From Mesorhizobium loti CJ3sym (lineage in GTDB: Bacteria; Pseudomonadota; Alphaproteobacteria; Rhizobiales; Rhizobiaceae), in contig NZ_AXAL01000017.1 of the NCBI RefSeq assembly GCF_000472785.1, positions 1-64,000 on the forward strand: 64,000 nucleotides of DNA, written 5' to 3'. Shown here piece by piece: positions 33,860 to 46,170 of the stretch. The notes below the pieces were generated by a model that saw only the letters and a list, made by a program, of their open reading frames with translations, did not search any database and was not told where the DNA came from. Numbering within the stretch: position 1 is the stretch's first letter; each line of letters opens with the position of its first letter. The translations under genes were made by a program, and so were the position numbers.

Positions 33860-35458
33860 TCACGGATCTGGAGACTGTTCCTTAGGCGCCGGCGTTCCCT
33901 TGCGCCCGACATTGCGCCGGATCATGCCGAAATCGGCGCCGCCGGTGGCGAAGGCGGTGACAAAATAGAGCAGCGCCCCGCCGGCGACGAGGCCAAGCAC
34001 CGTCGTGGCCTTGATGACCAGTGGCGAGCCTGGTCCGAGTCTTGCCGCGAAATAGTGCTCGGCGAAATACAGCGCCACCGCCATCACCGCCGCCGACAGC
34101 ACCAGCCTTGGAATGCGCTTCAAAAGCGGCACGTCGCGGCCCCAATGGCCGCGCCGGATGAGCACGGCAAGCAGCATCACCGCGTTGACCCAGCCGGCCA
34201 CGGCCGAGGCGACCGCAATGCCGGGCGCGCCCATCCTGGGAAACAGTGTCAGTGCGGTGGCAACGTTCACCGCCACCGAAATGGCGGCGAAGGTCATTGG
34301 CGTGCGCGTGTCCTCGCGCGCGAAATAGCCTGGGGTGAAGGCCTTGATCAGCACGAAGGCCGGCAGGCCAAGACCGAAGATCGCCAGGATCGCCGCCACC
34401 GTCGGCGTCGAATGGTTGGCGGCGAACGCGCCACGCTCATAGACCAGCCGTACGATCGGCTCGGCCATGACCCAGAGTGCGGCCGCCGCCGGCAAGGTCA
34501 TGAACAGCGTGAACTCGACCGAGCGGTTCTGCAGATTGGCGGCCTCGATCAAATTGCCCGACTTCAGGGCCCGCGACAGTTCGGGCAGCAGCACGATTGC
34601 CACCGCCACGCCGACGACGCCGAGCGGCAACTGGTAGACGCGGTCGGCATAGGCAAGCGAGGACACGGCACTGTCCTGCGCGGAGGCGATCGCCGTACCG
34701 ATCAGCTGGTTGATCTGGGTAATGCCGCCGGTGATCGCGGCCGGCAGCGCCAGGATCAGCAGCCGCTTGACGTTGGGCGTCATCTTGGGACGGCGAAAGC
34801 CGATCGCGATGCCGGCATTGCGCACCGCCACCCAGACGATAGCGAGTTGCACGAGCCCCGCCGCCAGCACGCCCCAGGACAGGCCAAAACCAACGGCACG
34901 CGCATCCATGCCGTGGTACCAAGCATAGCCGAGCACGCTGATGAGGATGATGTTGAGGAAAGCGGGTGCGACGGCAGCCGCGAAATAGCGGCGCAGCGAA
35001 TTCAGCATGCCGGCCATCATGGCCGCAAGCGACATGCAGATCAGATACGGGAACATGATCGTCGCCAGCGTGACGGTCGTCTCGAACTTGCCCGGCGTGT
35101 CGGCGAAACCCGGTGCCACCAGATAGCGCACGATCAGCGGCATCGCCAGTTCCATGGCGATGGTCAGCACCAGCAGCGCCGAGAACAGCACGCCGAACAC
35201 TTCCTCCGAAAAGCGCTTGGCGCCGTCAGTGCCGTGCGTCTCGATCTCCTTGGCAAACAGCGGCACGAAGGCGGCGTTGAAAGCGCCCTCGGCAAACAAC
35301 CGGCGAAACGTGTTGGGAAACTGGAAGGCGGCGTTGAAGGCATCGGCCACCGGTCCGGTGCCGAGCGCTGCCGCCATCAGCATCTCGCGGCCAAAGCCAA
35401 GCGCGCGGCTCATCAGCGTGCCGGAAGCAACCGTTGCGAATTTCTTGACGAGGCTCAT
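33860..35458 (-). CDS. murJ: Lipid II flippase MurJ
   Basis: This 532-residue MOP-superfamily protein has about fourteen membrane segments and moves lipid II across the inner membrane. The start MSLVKKFATVASGTLMSRAL and the motif GPVADAFNAAFQFPNTFRRL with the conserved arginines are classical. It follows glnD by 43 bp in the same direction, an order seen in many alphaproteobacteria. Confidence 0.95.
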   Translation of the reverse strand: MSLVKKFATVASGTLMSRALGFGREMLMAAALGTGPVADAFNAAFQFPNTFRRLFAEGAFNAAFVPLFAKEIETHGTDGAKRFSEEVFGVLFSALLVLTIAMELAMPLIVRYLVAPGFADTPGKFETTVTLATIMFPYLICMSLAAMMAGMLNSLRRYFAAAVAPAFLNIILISVLGYAWYHGMDARAVGFGLSWGVLAAGLVQLAIVWVAVRNAGIAIGFRRPKMTPNVKRLLILALPAAITGGITQINQLIGTAIASAQDSAVSSLAYADRVYQLPLGVVGVAVAIVLLPELSRALKSGNLIEAANLQNRSVEFTLFMTLPAAAALWVMAEPIVRLVYERGAFAANHSTPTVAAILAIFGLGLPAFVLIKAFTPGYFAREDTRTPMTFAAISVAVNVATALTLFPRMGAPGIAVASAVAGWVNAVMLLAVLIRRGHWGRDVPLLKRIPRLVLSAAVMAVALYFAEHYFAARLGPGSPLVIKATTVLGLVAGGALLYFVTAFATGGADFGMIRRNVGRKGTPAPKEQSPDP

Positions 35459-35501
35459 AAGTCTGGAAACTGCCTGCGGAATTGGGAAGGGGAAATTGTC
35501 G

Positions 35502-38303
35502 TCACTCGGCGGCCGCCTTGGCCTTGCCGCCGCGTTCGGGCGCGATGCCTTCCAGCGTCGCCATCAGCCGGTTGCGGATCGTGTTGATCCGGGCCGGGCT
35601 GTCGATCTTCTGGCCGGTGAGGTCGGTGACATAGAATGTGTCGATGACCTTTTCGCCGAAGGTGGTGATGTGCGCCGAGGCGATGTCCAGCGACAGGTCG
35701 GACAAGGTCCCGGTGATCTCCGACAGCAGGCCGGGCCGGTCGAGCCCCTCGACCTCGATGACCGAGAATCGGTTCGACAGCGTGTTGCGGATTTCGGCGC
35801 GCGGCGGGATCTTGAACACCTTGGATCCGCGCCTGGGCTTGGTGCGCTTCTCGATCATCTCCGGCAGCCAGCTCTTGCCCGACAGCACGTCCTCGATCAG
35901 CCGGCCGACACGCTCGGCGCGACGGCGCTCATCCTCGTCGCGGTCGAATTCCCTCGAGATCAGGATCGTGTCCAGCGCACGGCCGTCCGAGGTGGTGAAG
36001 ATCTGCGCGTCGACGATGTTGCCGCCGGCGCCGGCGCATGCCCCGGCAATGACCGAGAGAAGACGGGGATGGTCCTGCGCCAGCACGGTGATTTCGGTAA
36101 CACCCTCGAATTGGTGGGTCTTGACCATAGTGGCGAGCCTGTTGCCGGCCGCGTCCGCCTCACGGATGAATTCGGCGTGGCGCAGCTGATCCGGCAGGTC
36201 GACGGCCAGCAGATAGTTCTCGTAGTGCAGCCCGACATAGCGCTTGCGGTCCTTCTCGGGCCAGTCGGCAAGCGCTTCGGCCAGGCGTTCGCGTGACGCG
36301 GCCGTGCGCTGGGCACGCGAAACTTCCGAGAAGCCGCCGGTCAGGAGCAGTTCGGTCTCATAGTAGAGCGTGCGCAGCAACTGACCTTTCCAGCCGTTCC
36401 ACACCCCCGGTCCGACGCCCCTGATGTCGCAGACAGTGAGGATCAAAAGCATCTTCAGCCGCTCGACCGACTGCACGATCGCGGCGAAATCCTCGATTGT
36501 CTTGCGGTCATTGAGGTCGCGGGTCTGCGCCGTCATCGACATGACGAGGTGGTTCTCGACCAGCCAGGCAACCGTTTCGGTGTCGGCGGGCGACATCCCC
36601 ATATGCGGGCAGATGCGGCGTGCGATCCGGGCGCCGGCCTCGGAGTGATCCTCCAGCCTGCCCTTGGCGATGTCGTGCAGCAACACGGCGACATAGAGCG
36701 CCTCGCGGCTCTTCCTCAGGCCCGGCATCAGCGAATGCGACAGCGGATGCACCTTCTCGCCGTCGCCGCGCTCGATCTCGGCCAGCACGCCGATGCAGCG
36801 GATCAGGTGCTCGTCCACCGTATAATGGTGGTACATCGAGAACTGCATCATGGCGACGATCTTGCCGAAATCGGGGATCAGCCTGCCCAGCAGTCCGGCC
36901 TCGTTCATGCGCCGCAGATTGAGTTCGGCATTGCGGTCGGAGGTCAATATGTCGAGGAACAGCCGGTTGGCTTCCTCATCGCGACGCAGCGACTTGTTGA
37001 CTAGGCCAAGCGAGCGGGTGAGCAGCTTCAGCGCATCGGGATGGAACTCCAGCCCGTGCTTGTCGGCGAACCAGAACAGTCGGAGCAGATTGACTGGATC
37101 ACGCTCGAACACCTGGTCGTCGGCGATGTTGATACGGTGGTTGTCGACAATGAAATCGGACGTGCCGGCGAGCTTGCGCTTGCGGCGCTGGAAGGTGAGG
37201 AAGATGCGGTTGAAGCCCGGCACGTGCTTGGCCTGCTCCTCCTCGAGCGCGGCACAGAAGATGCGGGTAAGGTCGCCGACATCCTTGGCGACCAGGAAGT
37301 AGTGCTTCATGAAGCGCTCGACCGCCGACAGGCCGGGATGGGTTGTGTAGCCGAGCCGTTCGGCAATCTCGCGCTGGATGTCGAAATGCAGCCGCTCCTC
37401 GGGTTTGCCGGTGAGGAAATGCATGTGGCAGCGCACCGCCCACAGGAAATCCTCGGCCTTCTGGAATTCGCGATACTCGGCATCGGTGAAGACGCCCTTC
37501 TCGACCAGTTCCTCGCCGGTGCGCACCCGGTAAAAATACTTGCCGATCCAGAACAGCGTCTGCAGGTCGCGCAGGCCGCCCTTGCCGTCCTTGACGTTAG
37601 GCTCGACCAGATAGCGGCTCTCGCCGGCCTTGGCGTGGCGCTCGTCGCGTTCGGCGAGCTTGGCCTGGACATATTCAGGCCCGGTGGTGCGCACCACCTC
37701 ATGGTCGAAGCGCAGCATCAGCTCGTCGTAAAGCTTGCGTTCGCCCCACAGGAATCGCGCTTCCAGGATCGAGGTGCGGATGGTGATGTCGGTGCGCGAC
37801 AGCCTCAGGCACTCATCGATGTTGCGGGTGGCGTGGCCGACCTTTAAGCCCAGATCCCACAGCATGTAGAGCATGTATTCGACGGTCTGTTCGCCCCACG
37901 GCGTCTGCTTGTAGGGCAATAGGAACAGAAGATCGATGTCGGATCCCGGCGCCAGCGTGCCGCGGCCGTAGCCGCCGACCGCCACGACGGCCATGCGCTC
38001 CGCCGACGACCGGTTCTTAACCCGGTAGACATGGTTTGCCGCGAAATCGTAAAGCGCCCGGATCAGCTCATCCATCAGATGCGACAGCCGCTCGGCGCAG
38101 GCATTGCCGCCGCCGTCCTCCATCAGCATCGTCTCGGCGATCTTTCGGCCTTCGGCGAGCCGGGCCTTGAGAAGCTGCAGCGCGCCAGCACGGGCGGCCT
38201 TCCCGGAACCATCGCCGTCGGTGGCCGTCGTCAGCGCGGTCATCTCGCGTCGCAAGGCTTCGCCGTCGATCAGTTCATCGAGCTTCAGGGAGATTTTCGC
38301 CAT
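35502..38303 (-). CDS. glnD: PII uridylyltransferase / uridylyl-removing enzyme GlnD
   Basis: This 933-residue sensor of glutamine modifies PII proteins GlnB/GlnK. The nucleotidyltransferase motif GSDIDLLFLL with Asp122 and Asp124 is at 120-129; the HD domain has LLHDIAKGRLEDHSE; two C-terminal ACT domains contain VTEITVLAQDHPRLLSVIAG and VEGLDRPGLLSEITGTLSDL. All catalytic parts are present. It opens the glnD-murJ pair. Confidence 0.96.
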   Translation of the reverse strand: MAKISLKLDELIDGEALRREMTALTTATDGDGSGKAARAGALQLLKARLAEGRKIAETMLMEDGGGNACAERLSHLMDELIRALYDFAANHVYRVKNRSSAERMAVVAVGGYGRGTLAPGSDIDLLFLLPYKQTPWGEQTVEYMLYMLWDLGLKVGHATRNIDECLRLSRTDITIRTSILEARFLWGERKLYDELMLRFDHEVVRTTGPEYVQAKLAERDERHAKAGESRYLVEPNVKDGKGGLRDLQTLFWIGKYFYRVRTGEELVEKGVFTDAEYREFQKAEDFLWAVRCHMHFLTGKPEERLHFDIQREIAERLGYTTHPGLSAVERFMKHYFLVAKDVGDLTRIFCAALEEEQAKHVPGFNRIFLTFQRRKRKLAGTSDFIVDNHRINIADDQVFERDPVNLLRLFWFADKHGLEFHPDALKLLTRSLGLVNKSLRRDEEANRLFLDILTSDRNAELNLRRMNEAGLLGRLIPDFGKIVAMMQFSMYHHYTVDEHLIRCIGVLAEIERGDGEKVHPLSHSLMPGLRKSREALYVAVLLHDIAKGRLEDHSEAGARIARRICPHMGMSPADTETVAWLVENHLVMSMTAQTRDLNDRKTIEDFAAIVQSVERLKMLLILTVCDIRGVGPGVWNGWKGQLLRTLYYETELLLTGGFSEVSRAQRTAASRERLAEALADWPEKDRKRYVGLHYENYLLAVDLPDQLRHAEFIREADAAGNRLATMVKTHQFEGVTEITVLAQDHPRLLSVIAGACAGAGGNIVDAQIFTTSDGRALDTILISREFDRDEDERRRAERVGRLIEDVLSGKSWLPEMIEKRTKPRRGSKVFKIPPRAEIRNTLSNRFSVIEVEGLDRPGLLSEITGTLSDLSLDIASAHITTFGEKVIDTFYVTDLTGQKIDSPARINTIRNRLMATLEGIAPERGGKAKAAAE

Positions 38304-38336
38304 AGGTACCGGTTGGCCTTGCCTTTTGGGCGGCGT

Positions 38337-39197
38337 CTATAGCGTGTTTTCGCGGCGCTGGGTATGGGGCCGGTCGACAGCGCCGCCTGTGGGCTGGTCT
38401 TCCGCCCCGGGCGCATCGAAAGGGACGATCGTAAATCGCCGCAGCCTGCTATAGTCGGCGACCCATTCGATGATCCGCTTTGTCTCTTTCCATACCTTCT
38501 CGGTGATCGGTCTTCGGCGTTTCGTGTTGAGCCCGCTTGCGTCCCAGGAGGCCTCCCTTTCCTCGTAAAGCAGGCTTGGAAATCTGTCGCCAACGAACTG
38601 ATCCTGCACGCAGATCGCGGGAATGAGCTGGTAGATCGTCTTGCCGCTGGCCTTCGGGAACGCCGGATTGAAGACGGCATCATCGGCGACTACGTTGGCC
38701 TGTGCTGTGGCTTCGAACAGATCGCGCGCCATCTGCCTCGACAGGATGTAGCCGCCGGTTCCAACGTGGTTCCAGATCAGCCTGGAGAGGAAAAAGCCGT
38801 TGCCAACCGTAGTCCTTTTTCGCTGGATCATGGTTTTTCTGAAGAATGTTTCGAGCTTGACGACATCGGCGTCGGCTGGAATCCAGCTGATGTCGGCAAG
38901 CAGCGCACCGGCTTTTGCCGAAAACACCATGTCGTCCTCGAACACGGCGCCATAGGGGGCATTATCCTGAGCGATGATCGACCAGCAGGCGCGGTGGCTG
39001 TGCATGCAGGCCACCTCGGTGGCGGTCAAATGCCGGACGCCGCACAGCGCGTGCTGTGGTTGCAGCACCAGGTCAGGATGGTCACGGGCATCCGTTGCAA
39101 CGATTCGCTCGAAGGCGATGCCGATGCGGGCAAACTCCGCCGTGATATGGGAAAGTCGGTCTGGAGACCGATCGAGATTGATGACCAGAAACTTCAT
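38337..39197 (-). CDS. Glycosyltransferase family 25 protein
   Basis: This 286-residue cytoplasmic glycosyltransferase starts MKFLVINLDRSPDRLSHITA, the GT25 signature. A metal-binding acidic motif (VFEDDMVF) and VGTGGYILSRQMARDLF follow. GT25 enzymes add galactose or glucose to LPS inner core. No other LPS gene is adjacent. It is divergent from the copper ATPase with 193 bp between them. Confidence 0.87.
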   Translation of the reverse strand: MKFLVINLDRSPDRLSHITAEFARIGIAFERIVATDARDHPDLVLQPQHALCGVRHLTATEVACMHSHRACWSIIAQDNAPYGAVFEDDMVFSAKAGALLADISWIPADADVVKLETFFRKTMIQRKRTTVGNGFFLSRLIWNHVGTGGYILSRQMARDLFEATAQANVVADDAVFNPAFPKASGKTIYQLIPAICVQDQFVGDRFPSLLYEEREASWDASGLNTKRRRPITEKVWKETKRIIEWVADYSRLRRFTIVPFDAPGAEDQPTGGAVDRPHTQRRENTL

Positions 39198-39326
39198 TGT
39201 TTAAAGGAAACGGCACCATTTTTGGAATATCGGCACCTACTAGCACATGCTGTGCTCCGGCGTATGGGCTTTTTCCGAACGGCTGGCCCAGCCTGTTGCC
39301 GAAAACGAGAAAAATCCGAACAGCCC

Positions 39327-39357
39327 TTGACCTTCCAGTTACTGGAAGCACTACCTC
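39327..39357 (+). promoter_or_regulatory. CueR-type (MerR) promoter of the copper ATPase operon
   Basis: TTGACC (-35, 39327-39332) and TACCTC (-10, 39352-39357) are 19 bp apart, the over-long spacer that MerR proteins require. Within it, CTTCCAG (39332-39338) and CTGGAAG (39342-39348) form a perfect dyad around TTA, matching the CueR/HmrR operator. It lies 34 bp before the ATPase ATG. The cognate regulator is probably the CueR at 29010. Confidence 0.88.
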
Positions 39358-39390
39358 TCCACCAGGCAGAGGCGCAAAGGCATTTTTGGA

Positions 39391-41904
<2,514 letters not shown>

Positions 41905-41962
41905 TCCAACCCCCCAAATACGACCCCCCCCAGATACGAAACCAAGCAACAGGAGACCATGA

Positions 41963-42352
41963 ATGACCTTGGCTAAAAAACTCGTGCTTTTGCTGATGGC
42001 GGCCGGAATGCTGCTCGCCGTCTTCCTCGAAAGCGTTCCGGCACAGAGCGAAGAGATGAAACACGACATGGCCGGCATGGCGATGGGTGCGCAAAGCCCT
42101 GCCACCGTTGGCTACAAGAAGGCGATGGACAAGATGCACAAGGGCATGATGGTCAAATACACCGGCAATGCCGATGTCGACTTCGTCCGCGGCATGATCC
42201 CGCACCATCAGGGCGCCATCGACATGGCCAAGGTCGAGCTTGCCAATGGCAAGGACCCGGAAATCCGCAAGCTCGCCGAAGGCGTCATCGCCGCGCAGGA
42301 AGCCGAGATCAAGCAGATGCAGGATTGGCTCGCCGCCCATTCGGTGAAGTGA
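41963..42352 (+). CDS. DUF305 periplasmic copper-related protein
   Basis: This 129-residue protein has an N-terminal membrane/signal segment (KKLVLLLMAAGMLLAVFLES) and a DUF305 ferritin-like helical domain. Metal-site motifs are VDFVRGMIPHHQGAIDMAKV and the Met/His-rich HDMAGMAMGA and KMHKGMMVKY. DUF305 proteins such as CopM bind copper in the periplasm. It lies 58 bp after the ATPase, in the same operon, and probably receives or buffers copper. Confidence 0.88.
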   Translation: MTLAKKLVLLLMAAGMLLAVFLESVPAQSEEMKHDMAGMAMGAQSPATVGYKKAMDKMHKGMMVKYTGNADVDFVRGMIPHHQGAIDMAKVELANGKDPEIRKLAEGVIAAQEAEIKQMQDWLAAHSVK

Positions 42353-42439
42353 GCCTTTTCGCGACGAAGAATCGGGCGAGGATATCTCTGGATTTCCCGC
42401 CCGCCCTGTGATGCGATCCCGCCTCAAACGGAGCCTGCC

Positions 42440-43285
42440 ATGCCATCGACCATCAGAACCACCACGCTACCCCAAGGCGAAGCCATTGCCGTGCTCGGCC
42501 AGGGCACGTGGAAGATGGGCGAGGATTCGCGCCGCCGGGCCGGTGAAGTGAACGCTCTAAAGCTCGGCCTCGACCTTGGCATCACGCTGATCGACACCGC
42601 CGAAATGTATGCCAGCGGCGGCGCCGAGGAGGTGGTGGCCGAAGCCATCGCCGGGCGCCGCGACGAGACTTTTTTGGTCTCGAAAGTGCTGCCGTCAAAC
42701 GCTTCGCGCGCCGGTGTGCAGCGCGCCTGCGAAAACAGCCTCAAGCGGCTGCGCACCGACCGCATCGACCTTTACCTCTTGCATTGGCCGGGCAGCGTGC
42801 CGTTGGCGGAGACCGTCGAGGCTTTCGAGGCGCTGAAAAAGGCCGGCAAGATCCGCCATTGGGGCGTCAGCAATTTTGACACCGATGAGATGGAAGGGCT
42901 GGTCGGCGTTGCCAACGGCGGCAACGTCCAGACTAACCAGGTGCTCTACAATCTCATCCGGCGCGGCCTCGAGTTCGATCTCGCCCCCTGGAGCCGGCAG
43001 CGCGGCATTCCCTTGATGGCTTATTCACCGGTCGAGCAGGGCGCGCTGGCGCGCAACAGCCGGCTCGACGCTGTCGCCGCCCGCCACAATGCCACCCCTG
43101 CACAAATTGCCTTGGCCTGGGTGATACATCAGGACGGCGTCATCGCCATTCCCAAGGCCAGCAGCCAGGAGCATGTGCGTCAGAATTTTGCCGCGCTCGA
43201 CATCAAGCTTACGCAGCAGGATCTCGCCGATCTCGACCGCGCGTTCCCGGCACCGACGCGCAAGCGTGGGCTGGAGATGATCTGA
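42440..43285 (+). CDS. Aldo/keto reductase
   Basis: This 281-residue NADPH-dependent reductase of the AKR5 type has the catalytic tetrad motifs ITLIDTAEMYASGG (Asp, Tyr), LVSKVLP (Lys) and YLLHWPG (His), and ends with VIAIPKASSQEH, the cofactor-binding loop. It is 88 bp downstream of the DUF305 gene and may share its transcript. Its stop abuts the convergent mutS stop with no gap. Confidence 0.9.
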   Translation: MPSTIRTTTLPQGEAIAVLGQGTWKMGEDSRRRAGEVNALKLGLDLGITLIDTAEMYASGGAEEVVAEAIAGRRDETFLVSKVLPSNASRAGVQRACENSLKRLRTDRIDLYLLHWPGSVPLAETVEAFEALKKAGKIRHWGVSNFDTDEMEGLVGVANGGNVQTNQVLYNLIRRGLEFDLAPWSRQRGIPLMAYSPVEQGALARNSRLDAVAARHNATPAQIALAWVIHQDGVIAIPKASSQEHVRQNFAALDIKLTQQDLADLDRAFPAPTRKRGLEMI

Positions 43286-46015
43286 TTACTTCCCGGCCAG
43301 CCCCTTCAGCCGGTACAGCGCCTCCAGCGCTTCCCGTGGCGTCATCTCATCGGGATTGATGTCGCCGAGTGCCGCGCCCAGCGCGTCGCTTTTCACCGGC
43401 TTCGCTGCCTCGCGCTTCACCGCCACTGAAAACAGCGGCAGGTCGTCGACCAGTCGATTGGTCTTGCCGGAAACCTCGCCTTCCTCCAACTGGTGCAGTA
43501 CCTGCTTTGCGCGGTCGACCACGGCTTCCGGCAGGCCGGCCAGTCGCGCCACCTGCACGCCATAAGAGCGGTCGGCCGCGCCCTTGCCGACCTCATGCAG
43601 GAAGACGACGTCGTTTTCCCATTCCTTGACCCGCATGGTGACGTTGTGCAGCCGCGCCAGCTTGCCGGCGAGCGAGGTCATTTCGTGGAAGTGGGTGGCG
43701 AAGATCGCGCGGCAGCGGTTCTTCTCGTGCAGATATTCGACTGCCGCCCAGGCAATCGACAGGCCGTCGAAAGTCGCGGTGCCGCGGCCGATCTCGTCGA
43801 GGATGACGAGCGCGCGTTCGCCGGCCTGGTTGAGGATCGCCGCCGTCTCGACCATCTCGACCATGAAGGTCGAGCGGCCGCGCGCCAGATCGTCGGAGGC
43901 GCCGACGCGCGAGAACAGCCGGTCGACGACGCCGATATGAGCTGACGTTGCCGGCACGAAGGAGCCGGTCTGGGCCAGGATGGCGATCAGCGCGTTCTGG
44001 CGCAGGAAGGTCGACTTACCACCCATATTGGGGCCGGTCAGCAGCCAGATGGCGCCGTTCTTGGCGCTGCCCTCCGGCGACAGGTCGCAGTTATTGGCGA
44101 CGAACGGGCCTTCGCCGGAGCGGCGCAGCGCCTGCTCGACCACCGGATGCCGGCCGCCGGAAATTTCGAAGGCCAGGCTGGAATCCACCACCGGCCGGCA
44201 CCAGGCCTCGCTTTCCGACAGAAGCGCGAGTGCCGCCGACACGTCGATCACCGCAAGCGCATCGGCGCCGGCGCGGATTTTTTCCGCCTCGCCGACCGCC
44301 TCCACAGTCAGCGCATCGAAGGCGGCCAGTTCGATGCTCAGTGCCCGGTCGGCGGCATTGGCGATCTTGGTTTCGAGTTCGGCAAGCTCGGTCGTGGTGA
44401 AGCGCATGGCATTGGCCATGGTCTGGCGATGGATGAAGCGGGCCTTGGCGCCGTCGCTGCCGGTCATGATCGCATGATGGTTGGCGGTCACCTCGATATA
44501 ATAGCCGAGCACATTGTTGTGCCGGATCTTCAGCGAGCGGATGCCGGTCTCCTCGATCAGCGAGCGCTCCAGCCCGGCGATCACCTTCCGCGATTCGTCG
44601 CGCAGCGCCCGCATCTCATCGAGTTCCGGGTGGTAGCCGCCACGCACGAAGCCGCCGTCGCGCTTGAGCAGCGGCTGTTCCTCGCCCAGCGCCTGCATCA
44701 GATGCCGGGCAAGCGCCTGGGGCAGTGTCTGAATAGCGTCTAGCGATGCCGTCAATTCCTGGGGCAAAGCGGTCGCGGCAAAGATTTCGGCGATCGCGCC
44801 GGCGGCCTCGAAACCGGCGCGCAGCGCACCAAGATCGCGCGGGCCGCCACGGTTGAGCGCCAGTCTCGATAGTGCGCGCGGCATGTCGGCGACGCTCTTC
44901 AGGCTCGCCCTTACCGCTTGGCACAGCCGGGTTTCGGACCGGAAAAACGACACCGAATCCAGCCTGGCGCCGATCGCCGCCGGGTCGGTCAGCGGCGCCA
45001 TCAGCCGGTCGGCTAGCAGCCTTGCGCCGCCGCCGGTCACCGTGCGGTCGATCGCCTTGAACAGCGAACCCTCGCGGCTGCCGGACAATGTGCGCAAAAG
45101 TTCCAGATTGCCGCGCGTCGCCGGGTCGATGAACAAGGTCGATCCCTGCTCCTCGCGCTCTGGCCGCGACAAAGGCGGCCGCTCTGCCTTCTGCGTCTTC
45201 TCGACATAGGCGATGGCGCCCGAGATCGCCGACAGTTCGGCGCGCGAAAACGCCCCGAAACTGTCGGGCGTCGCCACGTCGAAGAAACGCGCGATGCGCC
45301 CGGTGGCCGAGGCCGAATCGAACAGGCTCGGCGGCTGCGGGCTGGCGACGCGGCCAAGCACGTCGAACACCGGCTTCAGCTCGGGATCATGAAACACCGG
45401 CTCGGCGACGATCAGCTCGCGTGGGTCAACGCGGAAGATGTCGGCCAGCAGCCGGTCGGCGGTGGTCTCGGCAACACGGAACGCGCCGGTCGAGATATCG
45501 ATCCAGGCAATTGCAAAGCTGTGGTCGCTGCCGCCTTTCACCCGCCCCAGCGCCATCAGGAAGCTCGATTCCGACGGCGCCAGCAATTTGTCTTCGGTGA
45601 TGGTGCCCGGCGTCACCAGCCGCACCACGTCGCGGCGCACGACGGATTTGCCGCCGCGCTTCTTCGCCTCGGCCGGATCCTCGATCTGCTCGCAGACGGC
45701 GACGCGGAACCCCTGGCCGATCAGCTTCTGCAGATAATCGTCGGCCGCATGCACCGGCACGCCGCACATCGGGATATCGTGGCCCTGGTACTTGCCGCGC
45801 TTGGTCAAGACGATGCCCAGCGCCCGGCTTGCCTTCTCGGCATCGTCGAAGAACAGCTCGTAGAAATCACCCATGCGATAAAACAGCAGAGAATCCGGGT
45901 TCGCTGCCTTGATCTCGATGAACTGCTCGATCATTGGCGTGGCGCCGGCAGTGGCGGCCGGCAACGGCGTCATGGCCTCAGGGGCGTCCGGCTCGTTGGA
46001 AATGTGCATGTTCAT
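43286..46015 (-). CDS. mutS: DNA mismatch repair protein MutS
   Basis: This 909-residue protein shows all MutS domains. The mismatch-binding motif DFYELFFDDAEKASRALG, with the stacking Phe-x-Glu, is near residue 50. The core and lever domains follow, and the ATPase has GPNMGGKST Walker A and the DEIGRGTATFDG signature. It initiates methyl-independent mismatch repair in alphaproteobacteria. It is divergent from the glycosyltransferase gene at 46171. Confidence 0.96.
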   Translation of the reverse strand: MNMHISNEPDAPEAMTPLPAATAGATPMIEQFIEIKAANPDSLLFYRMGDFYELFFDDAEKASRALGIVLTKRGKYQGHDIPMCGVPVHAADDYLQKLIGQGFRVAVCEQIEDPAEAKKRGGKSVVRRDVVRLVTPGTITEDKLLAPSESSFLMALGRVKGGSDHSFAIAWIDISTGAFRVAETTADRLLADIFRVDPRELIVAEPVFHDPELKPVFDVLGRVASPQPPSLFDSASATGRIARFFDVATPDSFGAFSRAELSAISGAIAYVEKTQKAERPPLSRPEREEQGSTLFIDPATRGNLELLRTLSGSREGSLFKAIDRTVTGGGARLLADRLMAPLTDPAAIGARLDSVSFFRSETRLCQAVRASLKSVADMPRALSRLALNRGGPRDLGALRAGFEAAGAIAEIFAATALPQELTASLDAIQTLPQALARHLMQALGEEQPLLKRDGGFVRGGYHPELDEMRALRDESRKVIAGLERSLIEETGIRSLKIRHNNVLGYYIEVTANHHAIMTGSDGAKARFIHRQTMANAMRFTTTELAELETKIANAADRALSIELAAFDALTVEAVGEAEKIRAGADALAVIDVSAALALLSESEAWCRPVVDSSLAFEISGGRHPVVEQALRRSGEGPFVANNCDLSPEGSAKNGAIWLLTGPNMGGKSTFLRQNALIAILAQTGSFVPATSAHIGVVDRLFSRVGASDDLARGRSTFMVEMVETAAILNQAGERALVILDEIGRGTATFDGLSIAWAAVEYLHEKNRCRAIFATHFHEMTSLAGKLARLHNVTMRVKEWENDVVFLHEVGKGAADRSYGVQVARLAGLPEAVVDRAKQVLHQLEEGEVSGKTNRLVDDLPLFSVAVKREAAKPVKSDALGAALGDINPDEMTPREALEALYRLKGLAGK

Positions 46016-46170
46016 GCCGACACGCTAGCAGATGTGATGGCAGGGTTTAATGCCGGCGCCTCGAAAAGCAGGGGACGACTGCGTTGCCGCCACCATCGTT
46101 TGATGGGTTCACCAGCCTTGCAACGAGGTGAAGTCGCACCTAATCATCGCTGCGGACAAGGCATTGGCAG

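Noticed and set aside
33833..35587. 584-codon frame antisense to murJ
   Set aside because: Composition is Arg/His/Gln-rich and mirrors the murJ codons on the other strand.
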